Below, in pieces: positions 1-5,323 of a stretch of DNA of 5,365 bases. The notes under the pieces were generated by a model that ran no database searches, had not been told where the DNA came from, and saw only the letters and a program-made list of their open reading frames with translations. Numbering within the stretch: position 1 is the first letter of the stretch; the number at the start of each line of letters is the position of its first letter. The DNA comes from Candidatus Margulisiibacteriota bacterium (GTDB lineage Bacteria; Margulisbacteria; Termititenacia; Termititenacales; Termititenacaceae). The stretch is from NCBI GenBank assembly GCA_031279305.1, contig JAITIS010000120.1:1-5365 (forward strand), given 5' to 3'. Position numbers and translations under genes: made by a program.

Positions 1-56
1 ATTTCGTTAAAATGAGGCCTAAGCATAACATAAAGCGGCTGAACTTTTAAGGGAGG
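1..56. other. Downstream flank of the operon, no supported gene
   Basis: These 56 bases follow the stop codon of the last gene on the minus strand. I see no strong stem followed by a T-run, so the transcript may continue past the left edge. A minus-strand ATG at 29-31 opens a frame that stays open to the edge and would begin with Met-Leu-Cys-Leu-Gly-Leu-Ile-Leu, which could be the start of a signal peptide. It has no Shine-Dalgarno sequence, unlike every other gene here. I therefore do not call it as a gene. Confidence 0.3.
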
Positions 57-860
57 CTATTGCCTATTATCCTCAATATTTTGTAAATAATACTCCGCTG
101 ACTCAGCAAACATTGCCAAGACCGGAGTGTTTTTCTGGTCGGCCACTTCCTTAAATAAAGGCGCCGCGGCCAGCAAATTGCCGGCATTGTGTTCCAGTAA
201 AGCTAGTTTGTAGGTGTAAATATAGTAATCTCTTTCCAGATTCAGATACTTCCGGTTTTTGCTTTCGCGGAAAAAGCTGTAGATTTTCCGGCAGCCGTCT
301 ATGTCGCCGCTGCTCTCCAAAACCGGCAGCGCATCCCGGTGTATCCCGGCCAAAATTAGGTTGTGCGTCGCATACTGCTCGCTCAACTCTGTATACAGCG
401 CGCTGGCCGAAACCGTATTGCGCATCCCGGCATAAGCACCCAACCGCTCCAACCGCATATTTTCATATACACTATTGTCTGACGGCGCTTCTGTAAAATA
501 TTTTTCCACGACAGCCGCTCGCTCCGCCGGCTGAATATTTTTAGCATAATCCAGAGATAGAAAATACATCAACTCAAACTTTCTATCGTCATCAACGTAT
601 TTATTCTGAAATAATTCCAGCGCGGCAATAGCCTTGAGATTTTGCCCCCGATAATTCATCCTTTGGGCAGAATTATGCTCTTCATACGCTCGGATATACA
701 GCTGATCCGCATTTAATTCCTCTATCGGCGGCTGGGCAGACCTCGGCGGTCTGGATACAGCTGGAGCAGACGATCCGGCATCCGGCGTGTCCTGCGGCTT
801 ATCGCCCAGAGCGTACAAGCCGGCGCAAAGCAGTAATGCTATTATGATTTTTTTGCTCAT
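57..860 (-). CDS. Exported TPR-like helical-repeat protein, function unknown
   Basis: I do not recognise this 267-residue protein as a named family. Residues 1-19 look like a signal peptide: Lys3-Lys4, a hydrophobic run at 5-15, and Ala17-Leu18-Gly19 before Asp20 as a plausible signal peptidase I site. A Pro/Ser/Ala-rich linker follows at about 22-46. The rest is predicted helical, with TPR-like pairs of helices at about 51-88, 135-163, 170-200 and 210-243. The last is the clearest, with small residues and the spacing of LALLEHNAGN followed by AAAPLF. I infer a periplasmic or surface scaffold protein that binds partners, not an enzyme. The ATG is supported by GGGGGAG 8 bases upstream. The gene is last in the operon, 26 bases after the membrane-protein gene, which suggests the two may work together in the envelope. 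Cys12 does not sit in a good lipobox (Leu at -1), so I do not call it a lipoprotein. Confidence 0.85.
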   Translation of the reverse strand: MSKKIIIALLLCAGLYALGDKPQDTPDAGSSAPAVSRPPRSAQPPIEELNADQLYIRAYEEHNSAQRMNYRGQNLKAIAALELFQNKYVDDDRKFELMYFLSLDYAKNIQPAERAAVVEKYFTEAPSDNSVYENMRLERLGAYAGMRNTVSASALYTELSEQYATHNLILAGIHRDALPVLESSGDIDGCRKIYSFFRESKNRKYLNLERDYYIYTYKLALLEHNAGNLLAAAPLFKEVADQKNTPVLAMFAESAEYYLQNIEDNRQ

Positions 861-886
861 CGAAAACTCCCCCTTATAAAGAACAA

Positions 887-1540
887 TTATTTTAACTCAA
901 AACTGCCGCGCAGTTCTTTGAACTGGCCGGAAGCAGAATTTTTGACAAATGCTTTATATGTATATTTATTTTTGGCCAGAGGGTCGGTCAGAAATTCCCA
1001 AGTCAGACTTTGTGCGTCTTTGGCCACGATTCGCCCGGCAATATTTCGGGGCTGGGCGCCGCCGGAGAGAATCAAAGTGGCTTTGTCCGCCCGCAAGTTG
1101 CTTTTCAGTTTTAAGCGAAAAGAATCCGCAAAAATTAACTGCGTGTCGCCCCAGACTTCCACGCCTTGAGCCTTGCGCAATTTTTTGGCCAGATTTTTCG
1201 CCGCGACCACCCGATAAACTTTTCTTAACCGGCTAGGAGCTTTAACCGCTATGGTCAAGCCGCCTAGAACAAGCGCTATCACGCACAGCCCGATCAGTAT
1301 TTTCTTAAACAGCCCGGAATTTTTTTGTTTTTCTAGTTTATCCTGCCGTTTTTTAAGTTCCTTTTCGATTTTTTCCCGCTCTTTTTCGTCCTGTGGTTTT
1401 AAGACCGAGGAAACCATTCCAGAAAGAGCATTTTCCGCAAAAGGAGCTTTAGACTGTTCCGCAGACGCTGATATTTCGTCATTTTTTACGGAATCATCCG
1501 GAACTGCCGATTTAGCGGTATTTTCTATATCATCAGCCAT
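887..1540 (-). CDS. Single-pass membrane protein with charged helix and beta-rich C-terminal domain
   Basis: I do not recognise this 217-residue protein. It divides into four parts. Residues 1-45 are acidic, polar and probably disordered. Residues 50-73 are a dense Glu/Lys/Arg helix, likely coiled coil. Residues 81-99 form one hydrophobic segment (ILIGLCVIALVLGGLTIAV). From about 125 to the end the alternating polar/hydrophobic pattern predicts beta strands, and the ending YTYKAFVK...GSFELK resembles Ig-like or SbsA-type domains; that resemblance is inference. Basic clusters flank both sides of the membrane segment, so topology is uncertain; the missing signal peptide favours N-in, C-out. The ATG has GGGAGG upstream. 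It lies 27 bases after the phosphofructokinase gene and 26 bases before the exported TPR-like gene. A role as a membrane anchor or envelope linker is possible, but no catalytic motif is visible. Confidence 0.85.
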   Translation of the reverse strand: MADDIENTAKSAVPDDSVKNDEISASAEQSKAPFAENALSGMVSSVLKPQDEKEREKIEKELKKRQDKLEKQKNSGLFKKILIGLCVIALVLGGLTIAVKAPSRLRKVYRVVAAKNLAKKLRKAQGVEVWGDTQLIFADSFRLKLKSNLRADKATLILSGGAQPRNIAGRIVAKDAQSLTWEFLTDPLAKNKYTYKAFVKNSASGQFKELRGSFELK

Positions 1541-1567
1541 AAGACCTCCCTCTAAAATACTGCCTAA

Positions 1568-3268
1568 TTATAACTCAAAATTCAGATTGGCATAGCCCTG
1601 ATTTAAGGCCACGGAGATCGGCGTCTGACGAGCCGCCGGTCCCCAGAGCTGGCGCGGTCCCGGCGAAGTAAATAGATCGGAACCCGCCCAGTCCCGGCGG
1701 CGGGAGGCCAAAAACTTAAAAGCTCTGGAGTTAGTTTTCACCAGCGCCTTGGCAATAACCATTTCCTCCCGGCCGTGGCGACGCTCTATATTGAGCAGGC
1801 CGGTCAGAGGTATGGCTAGAACTCTGCCGCCTTTCTGCAAATCCGTAAAAGCCGCCATATAGCCGGTATGATTAGCCAAAACCAGCGAACCGGCGGTTAA
1901 ACCCAGATTAAACGTGAAGGCCGCGTCAAAAAGCGAAGGCGCGCCGCAGCGCCCTTCATAACCGAAAAAATGACTATTCGGGGAAAATTGGACATCTGGA
2001 ACATTTTTTTTCAGATGCGCCGCCACCATATCGATCAGCAGTCTCTCGGTCGGTACCTGGGAAACCTGCAGATTGCCGTGCGAATCGCGGTCTAAAAGCA
2101 GCATTTCCTGTATATAACCGGGCAGGGACCGGAACAAGAGGGCTTTACTGCCGGAGAGTTTGCGCGCGGCAAATTCCGGGCGTTTATCAAGAGCCAGCCC
2201 GTTTAACTCTGGGGCATATTTGGCTGTCAATTCATTGAGTGTTTTAAGCAGGCTGGTTATGTCGGGGATAAACTCGATAAGTCCTTCCGGTATTATGACC
2301 ACCCCGTAACGGAGACCTTTACGATAACGCCTGACCACTGTATCCGCGATGGATTTTACTATTTTATGCAGCGGGATTTTTTTCTCCGCGATCTCCTCGG
2401 AAATAAGCGTCACCGCCGGCCTAGTCTGCAGGGCTACTTCCAGAGCCACGTGCGAGGCGGCGCGTCCCATCAATTTAATAAAATGCCAGTATTTACGCGA
2501 GGACGGCGTGTCCTGCAAAATATTGCCGACCAGCTCCGCGTAAATTTTCGTCGCGGTGTCAAAACCAAAAGAAATCGGCAGTAGCCGGCCGGCCTGCAAA
2601 TCGCCGTCGATAGTTTTGGGCACGCCGATGACCTGAATACCGGAACCGTCTTTTTTAACCCCGGCAAAAAGATACTCGGCCAAAAGCGCCGCGTTGGTAT
2701 TGGAGTCATCGCCGCCGATAATCACCAAGGCGTCCAGTTTATACCGGACGCAGACTTTTTTTACCTGCGCGAACTGTTCCGGCGTCTTAATCTTGGTGCG
2801 GTCGGAACCCAAAAAATCAAAACCGCCGGTATTGAGAATACGCTTGATGTCTTTATCCGTGATCTTAAAAAGACTGCCGGCCAAAAGACCGGCGGGGCCG
2901 CCGCGCACCCCCAGCAGAGTATTTTTTTTACCCAGCGCGGTTTTCAAGCCGGCGATGACATTGTGTCCGCCGGCCGCCGGGCCGCCGGAAAAAAGCACGG
3001 CTACTTTTTTACCGCTAGGCGGCGCCGGATTGACACCGCGCGCTTGCAGCAGCCTGCTGCCACCGGCATTCGCAATCCGGCTAAACTCCTGCCGCGCCGC
3101 GGCGGAGTTTCCGGCGGACAAAACCTGTCCGGTTGACGTGAAAACCACAGGAGCGATCCGTCCTTGATCATCGAGAAAAATCCGGCAGACCGGCGCTTGA
3201 AATTTTCTGATCTCTCTCTCAAAAATAGAATTGCCTTTTTCCATTTCGCGCAAAGCGCTGGTCAGCAT
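1568..3268 (-). CDS. pfp: Pyrophosphate--fructose 6-phosphate 1-phosphotransferase (long type)
   Basis: This cytoplasmic enzyme should convert fructose 6-phosphate plus PPi to fructose 1,6-bisphosphate plus phosphate, reversibly. The 566-residue length matches the long PPi-type phosphofructokinases of plants (beta chain) and spirochaetes, not the roughly 320-residue ATP enzymes. Visible motifs in order are: the phosphate-binding loop SGGPAAGGHNV (94-104); GGDDSNT (185-191), where Asp188 replaces the Gly of ATP enzymes; PKTIDGD (217-223), with Lys218 marking PPi use and Asp221 as the catalytic base; MGR (267-269) for sugar-phosphate binding; PEGL (327-330); and GYEGR (436-440), typical of the long family. 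The loop carries Ala99 where this family usually has Pro. The ATG is supported by GGGGAGG 5 bases upstream and leaves the expected N-terminal extension. It follows fba by 26 bases. PPi rather than ATP use is inferred from residues, not shown. Confidence 0.95.
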   Translation of the reverse strand: MLTSALREMEKGNSIFEREIRKFQAPVCRIFLDDQGRIAPVVFTSTGQVLSAGNSAAARQEFSRIANAGGSRLLQARGVNPAPPSGKKVAVLFSGGPAAGGHNVIAGLKTALGKKNTLLGVRGGPAGLLAGSLFKITDKDIKRILNTGGFDFLGSDRTKIKTPEQFAQVKKVCVRYKLDALVIIGGDDSNTNAALLAEYLFAGVKKDGSGIQVIGVPKTIDGDLQAGRLLPISFGFDTATKIYAELVGNILQDTPSSRKYWHFIKLMGRAASHVALEVALQTRPAVTLISEEIAEKKIPLHKIVKSIADTVVRRYRKGLRYGVVIIPEGLIEFIPDITSLLKTLNELTAKYAPELNGLALDKRPEFAARKLSGSKALLFRSLPGYIQEMLLLDRDSHGNLQVSQVPTERLLIDMVAAHLKKNVPDVQFSPNSHFFGYEGRCGAPSLFDAAFTFNLGLTAGSLVLANHTGYMAAFTDLQKGGRVLAIPLTGLLNIERRHGREEMVIAKALVKTNSRAFKFLASRRRDWAGSDLFTSPGPRQLWGPAARQTPISVALNQGYANLNFEL

Positions 3269-3294
3269 TAGCTCCTCCCCGTGCCCGCGCCGCT

Positions 3295-4257
3295 CTAGGC
3301 TTTATTGGCCGAGCCTAAAACTTCTATGTTTTTCCGTTTGTATAATTCTTTCAGTAAATCTCTGGCCGGCCCTAGATATTTGCGCGGGTCAAATTCCGCC
3401 GGTTTCTCGGCAAAAACCCGGCGGATAGCCGCGGTCATCGCCAGCCGGCCGTCAGAGTCGATATTTATTTTGCACACCGCGGATTTGGCCGCGGCGCGCA
3501 GCTGTTCTTCAGGAATACCGATAGCCTCTTCCAATTTACCGCCGTATTTGTTGACTGTCTGCACCAGCTCCGGCGGCACCGAAGAAGAACCGTGCAAAAC
3601 GATCGGAAAACCGGGAATGCGTTTTTCGATCTCGGCCAGAATATCCAGACGTATCTCTGGTTTCTGTCCCGGCTTAAATTTATAAGCGCCGTGGCTCGTG
3701 CCGATAGAAATAGCCAGACTGTCCACGCCGGTTTTTTGCACAAAATCCTCGACTTCCTCCGGGCGGGTATAAGTGTGCTTCTCGGCGGACACTTCGTCTT
3801 CCACGCCGGCCAAAACCCCCAGCTCGCCCTCGACCACGACGTCATTGGCGTGCGCGTATTCCACCACTTTTTTGGTCAGGGCAATATTATCCGCATAGGC
3901 ATAGTGCGAGCCGTCGATCATCACGGAAGAAAAACCAAACTCTATGCAGCTCCGGCATAATTCAAAAGTGTCGCCGTGATCCAGATGCAGGGTGATCGGA
4001 ATAGCACAGCCCAGCTCTTTGGCGTATTCCACCGCGCCCTGCGCCATAAACCTGAGCAGGGTTTGATTGGCGTATTTGCGCGCGCCGCTGGACACCTGCA
4101 AAATGACCGGCGATCTGGTTTCCACACAGGCCTGAATAATCGCCTGCAGCTGCTCCATATTATTGAAGTTGTAGCCGGGTATGGCGTAACCGCCGTTGAC
4201 CGCTCTGGCAAACATTTCTCTGGTATTGACCAGACCCAATTCTTTATAACTTACCAT
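3295..4257 (-). CDS. fba: Fructose-bisphosphate aldolase, class II
   Basis: This zinc-dependent cytoplasmic enzyme reversibly splits fructose 1,6-bisphosphate into dihydroxyacetone phosphate and glyceraldehyde 3-phosphate. The 320-residue protein shows the family signatures in order: GYNFNNMEQ (28-36); HLDHG (91-95), with catalytic Asp93 and zinc ligand His94; VEGELG (142-147); GTSHGAYKF (186-194), with zinc ligand His189; LHGSSS (221-226), with zinc ligand His222; and the phosphate-binding KINIDSD (263-269). The C-terminal LGSANK ending is like that of the Helicobacter pylori aldolase. It is a TIM-barrel enzyme of the shorter class II group. The ATG has an AAGGAG site that overlaps the tpiA stop codon, so translation of the two may be coupled. 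Its neighbours make its substrates: TPI interconverts its two products and PFP makes or consumes its hexose bisphosphate. No key residue is missing. Confidence 0.97.
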   Translation of the reverse strand: MVSYKELGLVNTREMFARAVNGGYAIPGYNFNNMEQLQAIIQACVETRSPVILQVSSGARKYANQTLLRFMAQGAVEYAKELGCAIPITLHLDHGDTFELCRSCIEFGFSSVMIDGSHYAYADNIALTKKVVEYAHANDVVVEGELGVLAGVEDEVSAEKHTYTRPEEVEDFVQKTGVDSLAISIGTSHGAYKFKPGQKPEIRLDILAEIEKRIPGFPIVLHGSSSVPPELVQTVNKYGGKLEEAIGIPEEQLRAAAKSAVCKINIDSDGRLAMTAAIRRVFAEKPAEFDPRKYLGPARDLLKELYKRKNIEVLGSANKA

Positions 4258-4265
4258 CAGGGAAA

Positions 4266-4271
4266 CTCCTT
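4266..4271 (-). promoter_or_regulatory. fba ribosome binding site fused to the tpiA stop codon
   Basis: On the minus strand the sequence reads TAAAGGAG: the tpiA stop TAA runs straight into AAGGAG, and the final A of the stop is the first base of the site. The fba ATG follows 8 bases later. This spacing is good for initiation and would let ribosomes ending tpiA start fba. Confidence 0.8.
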
Positions 4272-5020
4272 TATTTGTATTTTACTAATTTCTCGAATGA
4301 ATCGGCCTTGAGCGCCGCGCCGCCGATGAGCGCGCCGTCAATATCAGACTGCGCCATCAGCTCTTTGACATTATCCGGCTTGACCGAGCCGCCGTATTGA
4401 ATGCGGATGCTCTGCGCCGCTTCGCCGAAAATCTCTCCCAGCAGTCCGCGGATCAGGCCGTGCGCTTCACTGGCCTGCGCGGGAGTGGCAGTCCGGCCGG
4501 TGCCGATAGCCCAGACCGGTTCATAAGCTATGACTATTTTACCGTGGTCTTTGGCGTTCAAACCCTGCAGTCCCTCGCGGATTTGCGCGGAAAGCGCCTG
4601 CTCTACTTTATCGGCTTCGCGCTCCTGCAGCGTCTCGCCGACACAGACTATTGGCGTCAGGCTGGCGGCAAAAGCGGCAAAAACTTTTTTATTGACTGTC
4701 TGATCGGTTTCGCCAAAATATTGGCGCCTCTCGGAATGGCCGACGATGACGTATTCGCAGCCCAGCTCTTTGAGCATATCGCCGGACACCTCGCCGGTAA
4801 ACGCGCCGGATTTTTCCCAGAAAAGATTTTGCGCGCCGATTTTGATATTGGTATTTTTGGTGAGATAGGTCGCCACGTTTATGGAAGTAAAAGGCGGGCA
4901 GATGACTATTTCCACATCATTTAGGCCGGCTAGAAGCGGCTTAATCTCTTCCACAAAAACGATGGTTTCGTTGGGGGTTTTGTTAAGTTTCCAGTTCCCG
5001 GCCATTATTGGTTTGCGCAT
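4271..5020 (-). CDS. tpiA: Triose-phosphate isomerase
   Basis: This cytoplasmic TIM-barrel enzyme interconverts dihydroxyacetone phosphate and glyceraldehyde 3-phosphate. The 249 residues match the usual length of about 250. All catalytic elements are visible: GNWKLN with Asn9 and Lys11, GHSERR with electrophile His95, AYEPVWAIGTG with catalytic base Glu167 at the start of flexible loop 6, YGGSV (209-213) for phosphate binding, and LIGGAAL (231-237). The ATG gives the typical MRKPIMAGNW start and has AAAGGGGAC upstream. It is the first gene of the cluster and is followed 13 bases later by fba. Putting the isomerase directly before the aldolase and phosphofructokinase makes one co-expressed triose-to-hexose unit. 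The stretch above it carries the probable promoter and several hairpins. I see nothing unusual in the protein. Confidence 0.98.
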   Translation of the reverse strand: MRKPIMAGNWKLNKTPNETIVFVEEIKPLLAGLNDVEIVICPPFTSINVATYLTKNTNIKIGAQNLFWEKSGAFTGEVSGDMLKELGCEYVIVGHSERRQYFGETDQTVNKKVFAAFAASLTPIVCVGETLQEREADKVEQALSAQIREGLQGLNAKDHGKIVIAYEPVWAIGTGRTATPAQASEAHGLIRGLLGEIFGEAAQSIRIQYGGSVKPDNVKELMAQSDIDGALIGGAALKADSFEKLVKYK

Positions 5021-5046
5021 AATCGTCCCCTTTCTCTGCGGAAATT

Positions 5047-5059
5047 AAACGCTTCGTTT
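5047..5059. repeat. Short perfect inverted repeat at the predicted transcription start
   Basis: AAACG (5047-5051) and CGTTT (5055-5059) are exact reverse complements separated by CTT. The repeat overlaps the candidate -10 box of tpiA. It could be a repressor site or a small 5' hairpin. At five bases per arm it could also be chance. Confidence 0.25.
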
Positions 5060-5085
5060 TTACCATTTTTAGTTAAAAAACGCAA
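5057..5085 (-). promoter_or_regulatory. Candidate sigma70-type promoter for the tpiA operon
   Basis: On the minus strand TTGCGT (5085-5080) is followed by a 17-base spacer and TAAAAA (5062-5057), and TGG immediately before the -10 box gives an extended -10. Initiation would be near 5050 with a 5' leader of about 30 bases. The -10 box matches the consensus only moderately, and the -35 box lies inside the inverted repeat 5079-5109, so this call competes with the terminator reading of that repeat. Confidence 0.35.
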
Positions 5086-5116
5086 CGCGAAAAAGAATTT
5101 GGTTGCGTTACTTAAC
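5072..5116 (-). terminator. Inverted repeat with T-run: terminator or attenuator ahead of tpiA
   Basis: AACGCAAC (5079-5086) and GTTGCGTT (5102-5109) are perfect 8-base complements with a 15-base loop. GTTAA (5072-5076) and TTAAC (5112-5116) extend the repeat outward after a 2-base internal loop. Read on the minus strand, the stem runs into six T's (5080-5075), the form of an intrinsic terminator acting on transcripts that come from the right edge toward tpiA. The stem is only half G/C and the loop is long, so termination might be weak or conditional. The same arm can also pair with 5171-5176. Confidence 0.4.
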
Positions 5117-5132
5117 GGGGGCACCGCCCCCG
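5116..5132. repeat. Perfect GC-only hairpin, 7-bp stem and 3-base loop
   Basis: CGGGGGC (5116-5122) pairs exactly with GCCCCCG (5126-5132) around the loop ACC. All seven pairs are G-C, so it should fold very stably in DNA or in RNA from either strand. No T-run follows on either side, so it is not a standard terminator. Confidence 0.75.
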
Positions 5133-5136
5133 CTGT

Positions 5137-5166
5137 TCCGGTAAACGGCGGGGAGCCTTTACCGGA
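5137..5166. repeat. Perfect 9-bp hairpin with extended inner stem
   Basis: TCCGGTAAA (5137-5145) pairs exactly with TTTACCGGA (5158-5166). Inside, after a bulged C5146, GGC (5147-5149) pairs with GCC (5155-5157), leaving the loop GGGGA. This gives about twelve pairs in total. It lies four bases from the preceding hairpin, and the two form a tandem pair. On the plus strand its 3' arm contains the first part of the GGAGG site at 5164-5168. Confidence 0.75.
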
Positions 5167-5175
5167 GGCGACGCA

Positions 5176-5253
5176 ATGAATATCCACACAAAACATCAAT
5201 CCACAGCTATACGCCTCGGATACCGGGGCGTTAATCTGCGGGCATTAGCCTAA
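5176..5253 (+). CDS. Possible 25-residue small protein or leader peptide
   Basis: A plus-strand ATG at 5176 opens 25 codons ending in TAA at 5251-5253. GGAGG (5164-5168) lies 7 bases upstream, which is ideal spacing. The peptide is basic and ends in Gly-Tyr-Arg-Gly-Val-Asn-Leu-Arg-Ala-Leu-Ala; it has no membrane segment or motif that I recognise. Three bases of the ribosome site lie in the 3' arm of the 5137-5166 hairpin, so translation could be blocked when it forms. Its 3' half also contains the hairpin 5211-5231, which argues for RNA structure rather than coding constraint. It is divergent from the tpiA operon. Such a short frame can easily arise by chance, so this is a weak call resting mainly on the ribosome site. 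Confidence 0.2.
   Translation: MNIHTKHQSTAIRLGYRGVNLRALA
5211..5231 (+). repeat. 9-bp hairpin with 3-base loop, better paired as plus-strand RNA
   Basis: ACGCCTCGG (5211-5219) folds onto CCGGGGCGT (5223-5231) around the loop ATA. Eight pairs are Watson-Crick, and T5216 with G5226 is a G-U wobble in plus-strand RNA. In minus-strand RNA the same position is an A-C mismatch, which weakly favours the plus strand as the functional one. Confidence 0.55.
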
Positions 5254-5298
5254 CAATTGCAACCGCACCGGCTCTGACCGGAATACAAATCCAGTATA

Positions 5299-5323
5299 GC
5301 CCACTGTAGGGCAAGGTTTTTTT
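5299..5323 (+). terminator. Weak intrinsic-terminator-like hairpin followed by seven T's
   Basis: GCCC (5299-5302) pairs with GGGC (5309-5312) around a 6-base loop; AAGG follows and then seven T's (5317-5323). The T-run is strong, but the stem is short and set back four bases, so efficiency would be low. It could end a plus-strand RNA covering the hairpins to its left. Confidence 0.25.

Noticed and set aside
822..830. Lipoprotein signal at Cys12 of the exported TPR-like protein
   Set aside because: The residues before the Cys are Leu-Leu-Leu, whereas a lipobox needs a small residue at -1; a signal peptidase I site after Gly19 fits better.
2694..3167. Plus-strand 157-codon frame opposite pfp
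   Set aside because: It is antisense to a well-supported enzyme gene, with no family motif and Pro/Ser-rich composition typical of a complementary-strand shadow.
3592..3960. Plus-strand 122-codon frame opposite fba
   Set aside because: It is a shadow of the aldolase gene; the His- and Phe-rich content comes from the complement of aldolase codons.
4397..4924. Plus-strand 175-codon frame opposite tpiA
   Set aside because: All catalytic motifs of TPI are encoded on the other strand; this frame has no recognisable domain and no good ribosome site.
5005..5199. Minus-strand 64-codon frame overlapping the tpiA start
   Set aside because: It runs through both GC hairpins and the candidate promoter, has a weak ribosome site, overlaps tpiA by 16 bases in another frame and matches no family I know.
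5102..5323. IscB/TnpB-associated guide RNA (HEARO or omega RNA)
   Set aside because: The hairpin density and lack of a long gene suggested it, but I could not match a conserved core from memory and no nuclease gene is in the window. A covariance-model search would decide.
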